Shown here in pieces: positions 35,101 to 42,074 of a DNA stretch of 64,000 nt. The notes beneath the pieces were generated by a model, which was given only the letters and a program-made list of their open reading frames with translations, made no database searches and was not told where the DNA came from. The DNA is taken from the NCBI RefSeq assembly GCF_029087225.1, contig NZ_JARFJD010000011.1:1-64000 (forward strand), in the 5' to 3' direction. The DNA is from Limnobacter olei. GTDB lineage: Bacteria > Pseudomonadota > Gammaproteobacteria > Burkholderiales > Burkholderiaceae_B. The number at the start of each line of letters is the position of its first letter. Position 1 is the first letter of the stretch. Both the position numbers and the translations under genes were made by a program.

Positions 35101-35227
35101 CGATTTGAGTTTGGGCGATTTGCCTGAAGGTGGCATGGGTCTGGCATTCATGCGCATGGTGTCTCAGCGTTTCGTGTACCAGGCCAAGCAGAATCAGCAT
35201 GGCAATCGCTTGTTGTTGCTGCTGTAA
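32150..35227 (+). CDS. REC-PP2C-REC-pseudoPP2C-HATPase partner-switching regulator
   Basis: This 1025-residue cytoplasmic protein has five domains. Receiver 1 (11-128) has phospho-acceptor Asp60 and Lys112. After a coiled linker comes a SpoIIE-type PP2C phosphatase (175-407) with metal residues in SGD (188-190), DVSGHG (208-213), SDG (341-343) and EDD (398-400). Receiver 2 (450-566) has Asp499 and Lys551. A second PP2C-like domain (612-838) has lost these metal residues: CGK, NMAG and RECA replace them. The C-terminus (893-1025) is an RsbW-like kinase with N-box Asn932, EDWGSS and EGGMGL. It resembles HsbR and SypE in logic, namely kinase plus phosphatase for a STAS partner, but with a duplicated receiver-phosphatase half. 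The start is GTG. Confidence 0.9.
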   Translation: MTDDPNKLLPRILIVDDSVVERNLFVHMVAKWGYPVEFAASGQEAIQLVERHRFQLVLADWQMPGMQGTELCVALRQLDLGQYTYIILMSAQNDEEFLIKALDAGADDVLTKPVDGNELEARLQSAVRRIELQARLARKTNELAHAHDVIAHDLRAVSGLQRSFLPEAHSPFQGLNYQWLSVPSKYVSGDHLQVFELQRDVYGFYLLDVSGHGIPAAVKSMQLVQMFADRSATSIVFEGRLGSDGQRLVSRPRDVVARLNRLFQQTESDLSYFTMIYGVFNTANRQVSLCQAGHPSPLLLSAGKPANVLGSGGYPVGLFDFDDFEDIELILGNEDALILYSDGVTEVLSANSEAFGEKRLLDFVNQQSSQGRWSDLPERIQMRVQHWGGLVIEQKGFEDDVSILMLAPRPGVLDQRDVVDADRQMPELVFRLQEIQASQPSPLPAKAGKSIVIVDDSRSFLRIFEAMLHSWGYTVHSAKNGHEALALIEKHQPDFVLTDWDMPGMSGIELCEQVRAQKQNAYTYIIMITGYASRDDLLNSLRVGADDFMTKPVNPSELKVRLKTAERIADLHTGLERRHAELSQLYEALQRDMREVSRIQRALLPKSKQYPWPFAIQTIYQPQGYVCGKQMGLLETQANEHGFFMLNMAGQDTATALQTMALARWFSMARATRVLFPVEETSSKIRRYLASPEQVLAQLSSISPSLKDEPPQFDLLYGLINLDQGTLLVAGIGNWAMVMAQPGVAPAFLGAHGKPESAFGVGEVIYQGVIAPGSRLYFYPRECANTLGVPDIQVWQQSVLLDDTQGDVLTREFSRLLDSGRNLEVVEGDLSLLGIQWRESFEVQRLALPSARVSELADEFVQTGLTLQDEFSSHEQSFKLGEFLNYTAFTAVADTVNIGVLSSAVRAFVEELAYTEDVCYNTDLVVSEALTNVMLHGFKDKRPEPAQLTVLAFQHGVGVLIEDWGSSIPAHVLSKMHHEHSFQDDLSLGDLPEGGMGLAFMRMVSQRFVYQAKQNQHGNRLLLLL

Positions 35228-35237
35228 ACACGCCGGT

Positions 35238-36110
35238 TCAGTTTTTGTTGTCGCCCGTGGCCGGTGCTTCTGGTGGTACCCAGCCCGTGGGTTGAAACGC
35301 GGGATTGTTCGGCATTTCCTCTGCCATCTTGTCGATCAAGCCCACAATTCGTTCATCCACAAATTTGCTGGCCGATTTTTGCAGGGCCCGCGACACTTCG
35401 GATTCAATCGCCGTCATGGCCAAGGGGCGAATTTTCCAGATCAATTGCGCCAGCCTGGGCAATTCTTCCTTGGGTGGCAGGTTGTCGCCGTATTGGTCCA
35501 ATTCTTTCACAAACAGCGAAACGGCTTGGTCGCAAAAGCTTTCAAGATGGCCACGCAGCGACGCAATCAAATCCAGTAAGTCCAGCAAAGGCAAACCGGC
35601 ACTGGCCATTTCTGCACCGGCGTGCAGAATTTTCGGGCTGGGTGCACGGTAACGCAAACCATCGGGTTCCAGCAGGCCCAGCTCAATTGTTTTGGCCAGG
35701 GCACCACGGCTTAAGCTGGTGCCAAACAGGGTGGCCAAATGCACCGGGTTGTAATTCTTCGGTATTTCATCTGTCCACGGGCTGGTAATTGCATGCGTTA
35801 AACCCAACAGCTGGCGAAGGTCGTAACCCTTGTCAATGGCGTCCAGCATTTCCTGAATATTGCTCAGGGTGTAACCGCGCCCCAACATTTGCCCAATCAG
35901 CTTGAGTCGTGACAAATGGTCTTCACTGTAAAAACCCACGCGCCCACGTTTTTCAGGCGGGGCCAACAGCCCCCGGTCCTGATAGGCACGTACATTGCGC
36001 ACTGTGGTGTTGGCGGTGCGGGCGAGTTCATCAATGGTGAACTCTCGACCCTGCCCACTGGTGGAAGTGTCTTTGTTTACCGACGATTTTTTGAAGCGGA
36101 ATGAAACCAT
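35238..36110 (-). CDS. MerR-family transcriptional regulator
   Basis: This 290-residue protein has a MerR winged-helix DNA-binding domain at about 23-92 (FTIDELARTANTTVRNVRAYQDRGLL, shown here only as a pattern starting FTIDELA, then GRVGFYSEDHLSRL). A long C-terminal region of about 190 residues lacks the cysteines of metal sensors, so the effector is unknown. It is convergent with the partner-switching gene (10 bases between stops) and divergent from the phospholipase gene (61 bp). Control of the phospholipase gene is a reasonable guess. No ribosome site is evident before the ATG. Confidence 0.8.
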   Translation of the reverse strand: MVSFRFKKSSVNKDTSTSGQGREFTIDELARTANTTVRNVRAYQDRGLLAPPEKRGRVGFYSEDHLSRLKLIGQMLGRGYTLSNIQEMLDAIDKGYDLRQLLGLTHAITSPWTDEIPKNYNPVHLATLFGTSLSRGALAKTIELGLLEPDGLRYRAPSPKILHAGAEMASAGLPLLDLLDLIASLRGHLESFCDQAVSLFVKELDQYGDNLPPKEELPRLAQLIWKIRPLAMTAIESEVSRALQKSASKFVDERIVGLIDKMAEEMPNNPAFQPTGWVPPEAPATGDNKN

Positions 36111-36171
36111 TTAAGAATTGTAACCAAATGTGAGAGTATCTAGCCAACCAAGCTTGACGCAGTACGTGATT

Positions 36172-37260
36172 ATGAACCAAACCCTACTTGTTGCGCTGGG
36201 CCTTTTCGGCTTGGGCAGTTGGGCCAACGCCCAAGATATTCAAAATAAAACCCTGGACGAAGAGGCACTTCGTGCCTGCCTGTTTCTCGAAGACGACCAA
36301 CTTCGCCTGCGGTGCTTTGATGATGCCACAGGCAGAAGCCTGGTGGTCAAAGATGGTTCTGCTCCTGAGGCCGCCGCGGCCATTGACGGGGGGTTGTTGT
36401 TGTACAAACGCAGCGAAGACACCACCCTGAGCTGGCTGGATCGCCGCTGGGAGCTAGCCCCTTCAGCCAAAAGAGGCACCTTTTCCATACGCCCGTACCA
36501 GCCTGTTTACCTGTTGCCGGTGTATCACAACAAATCACCGAACATTCGCCCCACCAGCCCTAACCCCGCCAACACGGTGCAGCCGGGTGATGCGCCCGAG
36601 AATCTCGATCGCAATGAATTGAAATTTCAACTCAGCCTGAAAACCAAGGTGATGGAGAACATGTTTGGTGACAATGGTGATTTGTGGTTTGGCTACACGC
36701 AGTCCAGCCGTTGGCAGGTTATGAACCAGGATATTTCCCGCCCTTTTCGGGAAACAAATTATGAACCAGAACTGATTTTCACCTGGCGCTCCAGCTGGAG
36801 CGAGTTCAGGGAGGCCACTGGTTGGGAACCTCGTCTACTGGGCTTGAGCCTGAATCACCAGTCCAACGGGCGGGCCTTGCCACTGTCGAGATCCTGGAAT
36901 CGCTTGATCGGCATGGTCGGGTTTGAGCGTGAAAACACCATGGTTCAATTCAGGCCTTGGTTGCGTATTGCCGAAGATGCCGCTGAAGACGACAACCCCG
37001 ACATCAGCGACTTCATGGGCCGTGGCGACATGTTGCTGGTTCACAAACACAATGGACATGAATATTCCCTGCTAACCCGCCATAACTTTCGCGGTGGCGA
37101 TGAATCTCGGGGCGCTGTTCAATTCGACTGGGCATTCCCGCTCACCAGTAACTTGCGTGGTCATTTGCAATACTTCACCGGTTATGGCGAAAGCCTGATT
37201 GATTACAATTACAAATCCGATTACCTGGGTATTGGTTTGTCTTTGGTGGGGTGGTATTGA
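36172..37260 (+). CDS. pldA: outer membrane phospholipase A
   Basis: This is a 362-residue phospholipase A1 of the OMPLA family, a beta-barrel enzyme that degrades phospholipids in the outer leaflet. The catalytic set is visible: His229 and Ser231 in LNHQSNGRA, and Asn243 in SRSWNR. A signal peptide ends at WANA (17-20). Between it and the barrel there is an extra N-terminal stretch of about 130 residues not found in E. coli PldA (289 residues). The start at 36172 gives a plausible signal but no good ribosome site. A GTG at 36130 in the same frame would add an arginine-containing N-terminus and is an alternative. Confidence 0.85.
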   Translation: MNQTLLVALGLFGLGSWANAQDIQNKTLDEEALRACLFLEDDQLRLRCFDDATGRSLVVKDGSAPEAAAAIDGGLLLYKRSEDTTLSWLDRRWELAPSAKRGTFSIRPYQPVYLLPVYHNKSPNIRPTSPNPANTVQPGDAPENLDRNELKFQLSLKTKVMENMFGDNGDLWFGYTQSSRWQVMNQDISRPFRETNYEPELIFTWRSSWSEFREATGWEPRLLGLSLNHQSNGRALPLSRSWNRLIGMVGFERENTMVQFRPWLRIAEDAAEDDNPDISDFMGRGDMLLVHKHNGHEYSLLTRHNFRGGDESRGAVQFDWAFPLTSNLRGHLQYFTGYGESLIDYNYKSDYLGIGLSLVGWY

Positions 37261-38135
37261 ACGTGTGGTTGAAGTGTGCTTTTGTCGCCTGCCTGTTGTT
37301 CACAGGGGTGGCGCAGGCCAATGAGCCCGTTGTTTTTGTCTTGGCCGCCACTGAGAAGGTGGTGGTCACCAATCCGAAGGGTCAGCAATACAGTGCTCTC
37401 CCCACCCAACGCCTGTTGCATGGTCATACCATTGCAGTGCCCAAAGGGCAGCGATTCTCTGTGTTGATCTTGAACACCGGCAATCGAAGGGTCTACAACG
37501 GACCAGCCCGGCTCAAGGTAATCGCTGATACTGTTCGCGTGTTGAGCGGGCCAGCTGTGAGAGTCTTTCCTCTGGAGCAAGCCCACCTGGATTTGATTAA
37601 TCAATGGATTAATTTGTTCGCCCGACCGCGTGGCGTTTCGCCCGTTAAAGGACACAAAGCGGATAAAAATGACGCCATTGAGACTAATCCCCTTCGCGTT
37701 TTGCAACCCATCGACGGATCGCTACTGTTGACTCGTAACCCGGAATTCGTATTCCAGGGCGACTTGCCGAGAGAAGGCAACTTGATGTTGTTTGATTCAA
37801 GGGGCAAGCGATTTTGGGTTGAGCCCCTGGAGAGCGAGTATGTCAGTTTGCCGCCTGCCGCAAAATTTGAGTGGGGTCAAAGTTTTACCTGGGAAGTACG
37901 GCGCCTGACCGGTGGCCGCGTGGTCAGTGGCAGTTTTCACATTGCGAGTGAAGAAACTGCGCGCAGTTTGCTGGAGGCAAGGGTGCCAGACACTGCGGGC
38001 ACTTTGCCCGAGGCAAAGCTTTTTTATGGCATGCGCCTTCAACTGGCCAAGGCCTACAAGGAAGCCAATGAGGTGTGGGCGTCTTTGGGCATGGTATTGA
38101 CCGCGCAGGGGCAACCCAGCCGAATTCGTCCTTAG
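37251..38135 (+). CDS. exported protein of unknown function, FecR-like region
   Basis: This protein of about 294 residues has a signal peptide (cleavage near AQANE). Its first half (VVFVLAATEKVVVTNPKG, RLLHGHTIAVPKGQRFSVLIL) resembles the beta-rich FecR/periplasmic ligand-binding pattern. The middle repeats a beta-sandwich-like segment, and the C-terminus is a helical TPR-like stretch (MRLQLAKAYKEANEVWASLGM). I do not recognise a named family with confidence. It overlaps the end of pldA by 10 bases if the GTG at 37251 is used; a TTG at 37257 and a GTG at 37263 are alternatives. The overlap suggests co-expression with pldA. Confidence 0.6.
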   Translation: MVLNVWLKCAFVACLLFTGVAQANEPVVFVLAATEKVVVTNPKGQQYSALPTQRLLHGHTIAVPKGQRFSVLILNTGNRRVYNGPARLKVIADTVRVLSGPAVRVFPLEQAHLDLINQWINLFARPRGVSPVKGHKADKNDAIETNPLRVLQPIDGSLLLTRNPEFVFQGDLPREGNLMLFDSRGKRFWVEPLESEYVSLPPAAKFEWGQSFTWEVRRLTGGRVVSGSFHIASEETARSLLEARVPDTAGTLPEAKLFYGMRLQLAKAYKEANEVWASLGMVLTAQGQPSRIRP

Positions 38136-38153
38136 TCGCTGCCCGGTAAATCC

Positions 38154-40076
38154 CTAGCCGTCCAGTTCTTCCCAGCGGGCATAAGCTTTCAGCAGTTCAT
38201 TTTCCAGGTCAACTATGCGGGCTTGCGCAGCAGTCACGATGTTGGCTTCTTGCTGGTAAAAGTCAGGGTCACCAATTTTTGCCACAAGTGCTTCCTGTTC
38301 TGTTTCCAGTTTCTCGATCAGCGCGGGCAGCATTTCGAGTTCACGTTGCTCTTTGTAACCCAGTTTTTTAGTCTTCTTGACGGGTGTAGGTTCCGTCGCT
38401 GCAACTGTTGGTTGCGCAACAGCGGTTGGAGCAGGCGGTGCAGCGTTGGGCGTGTTGGTCTTACCCACATTGGCCCAGGGGTCGGTGGTGCGTTGGCGCA
38501 ACCAGTCGTCATAACCGCCCACGTAGTCGCCCACCACACCATCGCCTTCAAAAACCAGGCAACGGGTCACAATCTGGTTCAAAAATTCCCGGTCGTGACT
38601 GACCAAAATCAGTGTGCCTTGGTATGCCATCAGTTTTTCTTCCAGCAACTCCAGGGTTTCAATGTCCAGGTCGTTGGTGGGTTCGTCCAACACCATCACG
38701 TTCGAGGGTGTTGAAAACAACTGTGCCAGAATCAGCCTTGCGCGTTCTCCACCCGACAAACTACGCACTGGTTGGCGGGCGCGGTCGGGTGTGAACAGAA
38801 AGTCTTGCAAATAGCCGATCACATGTTTGGCTTGCCCATCAATGGTAATGAATTCCTTGCCGGCGCCAATAATTTCAACTGCGGTGTCTTCTTCGTTGAA
38901 CTGGCTGCGCAACTGGTCAAAGTAGGCAATTTCCAGTTTTGTGCCCAATTTGATGTGGCCTGAATCGGGTGGCAACTGCCCCAGCAGTACTTTCAGCGCT
39001 GTGGTTTTGCCAATGCCGTTGGGGCCCAGGAAGCCAATTTTTTCACCGCGCAAAATGGTGTTGGTGAAGTTACGCAAAATTGGCAAGTCGCCCAACTGTT
39101 TATTGATGTCGGTCAGCTCAGCGACCACTTTGCCGCTGCGTTCGGCCTCCTGCACCTGTACTTTCGCACTGCCCACCACATTGCGTCGATCTGAAAACTG
39201 TTTACGCATTTCCATCAATGCGCGCACGCGGCCTTCGTTGCGGGTGCGGCGCGCCTCAATGCCACGGCGAATCCACACTTCTTCTTCAGCCAGTTTTTTA
39301 TCGAACAGGGCGTTGGCCTTTTCCTGGGCATGCAGAAATTCCGCCTTGCCTTTCAAAAATCCCTCGTAGCCGCCCGACCAGCTTTTCAGCATGCCGCGAT
39401 CAAGGTCGCACACCCGTGTGGCCAGCTTTCGCATGAATGAACGATCGTGACTCACGAAAATCACAGCGCCTTTGAACTGGCGGATCTGCTCTTCCAGCAA
39501 TTCAATGCTGGGAATGTCCAGGTGGTTGGTGGGTTCATCCAGCAACAGCACGTCGGGGTTACTCACCATGGCTTTGGCTAGCATCACTTTGCGCTTCATG
39601 CCGCCCGACAGCTTTGCAAAAGGCAAATCCGCAGGCAACTTCATGCGGGAAAGCATTTGGTCTACTTCACTTTCAAGGTGCCAGCCGTGATGCTCGCCCA
39701 ACTCATGTTGTGCTTCTTCAAGCACTTTGGCCTGTGCGGGTGTCAAGGAATCGTGATCCAGCGGGCCCAGTGTGCGGCTGATGCTGATGTGTTTGCCCAA
39801 GGTACCGAAGCCTTGTGCCACGACATCAAAAATGGTGTCATCGTGTTCCTGGGGCACGGCTTGTTCAAGGCAGGTCATGCGCAGGCCGTCCTGTTTAATC
39901 ACCAGGCCATCTTCAGGCGTGGTTTCGCCTGTCAGAATGCGAAACAGTGTACTTTTGCCAGTGCCGTTGCGGCCCACCAAGGCCACGCGCTCACGTTCTT
40001 CAATTGAAAAATCAACCTGATCCAGCAGCACAGTGGTACCTATCCGGTACGTGGCCGCTTTTAAGCCCAACAACAT
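38154..40076 (-). CDS. uup: Uup-type ABC-F ATPase
   Basis: This 640-residue protein has two ABC nucleotide-binding domains and no membrane segments. Walker A motifs are GRNGTGKST and GPNGIGKTT, and signature motifs are LSGGMKRKV and LSGGERARL. The ABC-F linker lies between the domains, and a C-terminal coiled coil (about 560-640) follows a Pro/Ala/Thr-rich hinge, as in Uup. ABC-F proteins act on ribosomes; Uup is also linked to transposon excision and replication. The ATG at 40076 follows AAGGAAT. It starts 2 bases after the NUDIX gene and is likely part of the same transcript. Confidence 0.9.
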   Translation of the reverse strand: MLLGLKAATYRIGTTVLLDQVDFSIEERERVALVGRNGTGKSTLFRILTGETTPEDGLVIKQDGLRMTCLEQAVPQEHDDTIFDVVAQGFGTLGKHISISRTLGPLDHDSLTPAQAKVLEEAQHELGEHHGWHLESEVDQMLSRMKLPADLPFAKLSGGMKRKVMLAKAMVSNPDVLLLDEPTNHLDIPSIELLEEQIRQFKGAVIFVSHDRSFMRKLATRVCDLDRGMLKSWSGGYEGFLKGKAEFLHAQEKANALFDKKLAEEEVWIRRGIEARRTRNEGRVRALMEMRKQFSDRRNVVGSAKVQVQEAERSGKVVAELTDINKQLGDLPILRNFTNTILRGEKIGFLGPNGIGKTTALKVLLGQLPPDSGHIKLGTKLEIAYFDQLRSQFNEEDTAVEIIGAGKEFITIDGQAKHVIGYLQDFLFTPDRARQPVRSLSGGERARLILAQLFSTPSNVMVLDEPTNDLDIETLELLEEKLMAYQGTLILVSHDREFLNQIVTRCLVFEGDGVVGDYVGGYDDWLRQRTTDPWANVGKTNTPNAAPPAPTAVAQPTVAATEPTPVKKTKKLGYKEQRELEMLPALIEKLETEQEALVAKIGDPDFYQQEANIVTAAQARIVDLENELLKAYARWEELDG

Positions 40077-40078
40077 GG

Positions 40079-40939
40079 TTATTCCTTTCGTATTTGTCTG
40101 GTAGTGGCCAGTGCCAATGCACAGCACAGGGCAGCATCGGGGGTGAACTGCCAGGCGTTGATTGCTTCAACGCAAGCATTGGATGTCATTAACTGAAATG
40201 CGCCCACTTCGCCATCGCGGTTTTTGGGGCGGCGCCCCGGCTTTAACTGGCCATGAAACAGAATGACTGTTTCGTAATGCCAGCCACCATACAGCAAGGG
40301 GCGGCTTAACACCAGTTCATGGCAGTTTAAAGGTTCAATCCAGGCAAAATCGTCTGAATTCAGCCCGGCTTCCTCGTCCAGTTCCCGCCACAGTGTGTTG
40401 TCAATACCCTCAGCGCTGGCAATTCCGCCTGCCGCCAGGTTGTCCAGCATGCCCGGGTTTTCGTGCTTGGTCGCGGCGCGCACACCCGTCCACACGCAAC
40501 CTCTGTGATTCTCAACATGCACATGCACGGCTCGGCTGCGAAATCCCAGCGTTTTGAACAAGGCCCGCTCTGCGGTGGCCAACACCTGTCCCTGCCTGGT
40601 CAGCAACAATTGTTCTTCATTGCGCCAGCCCGGCACCAGGCCCATGGCTTTCAGCATATTCCCAGCAGTGGCCAGTTTGGCGCTCAGTGCCTGTGGTCCT
40701 TCTGTATGTTTGCACTCAATGCCTTGGCTAGTACTCACGCAGACCAGGCCCGTTGCATTGAAGACTTTCTCAAAGGTTTGCTGGTGTTGGGTGTCCCAAT
40801 GGCCCAGGTGCTCGCCATTGAGCAACCATGGAATAAATTGTCGGGCCAGCGCGCTGGTGTTGTCGCGCCAGCGGCTGACGAAGGGTTGAAACTGAACTGG
40901 CAATGTGTGTTGCAACCAGGCTTTGCTCGCGTCAATCAT
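40079..40939 (-). CDS. NUDIX hydrolase with DUF4743-type N-terminal domain
   Basis: This 286-residue protein has a complete NUDIX box (about 170-192: G-x5-E-x7-RELDEEAGL). An N-terminal region of about 120 residues resembles the DUF4743 domain found with Tnr3-like NUDIX enzymes. In yeast and bacteria these have been linked to hydrolysis of damaged thiamine diphosphate forms; the exact substrate is not proven here. It lies 10 bases after rodA and 2 before uup on the same strand, but neither neighbour suggests a substrate. Confidence 0.8.
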   Translation of the reverse strand: MIDASKAWLQHTLPVQFQPFVSRWRDNTSALARQFIPWLLNGEHLGHWDTQHQQTFEKVFNATGLVCVSTSQGIECKHTEGPQALSAKLATAGNMLKAMGLVPGWRNEEQLLLTRQGQVLATAERALFKTLGFRSRAVHVHVENHRGCVWTGVRAATKHENPGMLDNLAAGGIASAEGIDNTLWRELDEEAGLNSDDFAWIEPLNCHELVLSRPLLYGGWHYETVILFHGQLKPGRRPKNRDGEVGAFQLMTSNACVEAINAWQFTPDAALCCALALATTRQIRKE

Positions 40940-40949
40940 GGCAATGCCT

Positions 40950-42074
40950 TCAGGTTTGAATCAGTTTTTTGGTGTTTTGAATGCTCATCAAAATACCAGC
41001 ACCCATACCCAGCGTCACCATGGCGGTGCCACCGTAACTCATCAAAGGCAGGGGCACGCCCACCACGGGCAAAATACCGCTGACCATGCCAATGTTGACA
41101 AAGGCATAGGTGAAAAAAATCAAGGCCATGGCGCCTGCCATCAGGCGTGAAAACAGGGTGGGCGCGTTGCCGGCAATCACCAAGCCTCGCACAATCAGGC
41201 AGGTGTAGAGCGTCAATAGCACCAAGCAACCCAGCAGACCGAATTCTTCTGCAAGCACCGCAAAAATAAAGTCGGTGGTGCGTTCAGGAATAAATTCCAG
41301 GTGGGTTTGGGTACCCTGTAAAAACCCTTTACCGGTAAATCCGCCCGAGCCCACGGCCACTGTCGATTGAATAATGTGAAAACCTTTGCCAAGCGGGTCT
41401 TGAGTGGGATCCAGCAAGGTGAGCACCCGCTGGCGCTGGTAATCGTGCATTAGCGTCCAGAATAGGGGCAGACTGGCTAGAAACAGTCCCGTTAGCCAGC
41501 CCAACACTTTCCATGACAAACCTGCAAAGAAAATCACAAAGAAGCCCGAGCCCAATACCAGCAGTGCTGTACCCAAGTCGGGTTGTTTCAGAATCAAAAT
41601 ACCTGGAATGGCCAAGATAACCGAAGCCACCGCGAATTCACGCCAGCCGGAAACATTCTCCCGTTGCTGGAAAAACCAGGCCAACATCAGTGGCATGGCA
41701 ATTTTCATGATCTCCGACGGTTGAATCCGGATAAAACCCAGATTAAGCCAACGTTGCGCACCTTTTGAAATGTCGCCAAACAGTTCAACGGCAATCAGCA
41801 AAACCACGCCCACCACATACAGCGGCACTGCGATTCGCATCAAAAATTGGGGTTTCAGGTTGGCCGTTACCCACATCACCATGAAGGCAATCAGCAGATT
41901 CCTTGAATGGTCAATGAAGCGACCCTCGAAATCAAATGCCGCGCTGTACTGGGTGATCAAGGCAAACACAACCAATGACAGCAAAATCGTGCTGAGTACC
42001 GGGTCAAACACGGTCAGGAATGGCTTGATTCGCGGCCAAATGGGTTCACGTTGAATGGCGCGGTTTCGGTTCAC
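40950..42074 (-). CDS. rodA: RodA (MrdB), SEDS peptidoglycan polymerase
   Basis: This 374-residue membrane protein with about ten helices belongs to the SEDS family. RodA is the glycosyltransferase of the elongation machinery and works with PBP2. Family stretches are GSGGFTGKGFLQGTQTHLEF in part, PERTTDFIFAVLAEEFG, and PLPLMSYGGTAMV near the C-terminus. It starts with GTG overlapping the PBP2 stop (GTGA). The order mreB-mreC-mreD-mrdA-rodA is the standard elongation cluster. Confidence 0.95.
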   Translation of the reverse strand: MNRNRAIQREPIWPRIKPFLTVFDPVLSTILLSLVVFALITQYSAAFDFEGRFIDHSRNLLIAFMVMWVTANLKPQFLMRIAVPLYVVGVVLLIAVELFGDISKGAQRWLNLGFIRIQPSEIMKIAMPLMLAWFFQQRENVSGWREFAVASVILAIPGILILKQPDLGTALLVLGSGFFVIFFAGLSWKVLGWLTGLFLASLPLFWTLMHDYQRQRVLTLLDPTQDPLGKGFHIIQSTVAVGSGGFTGKGFLQGTQTHLEFIPERTTDFIFAVLAEEFGLLGCLVLLTLYTCLIVRGLVIAGNAPTLFSRLMAGAMALIFFTYAFVNIGMVSGILPVVGVPLPLMSYGGTAMVTLGMGAGILMSIQNTKKLIQT

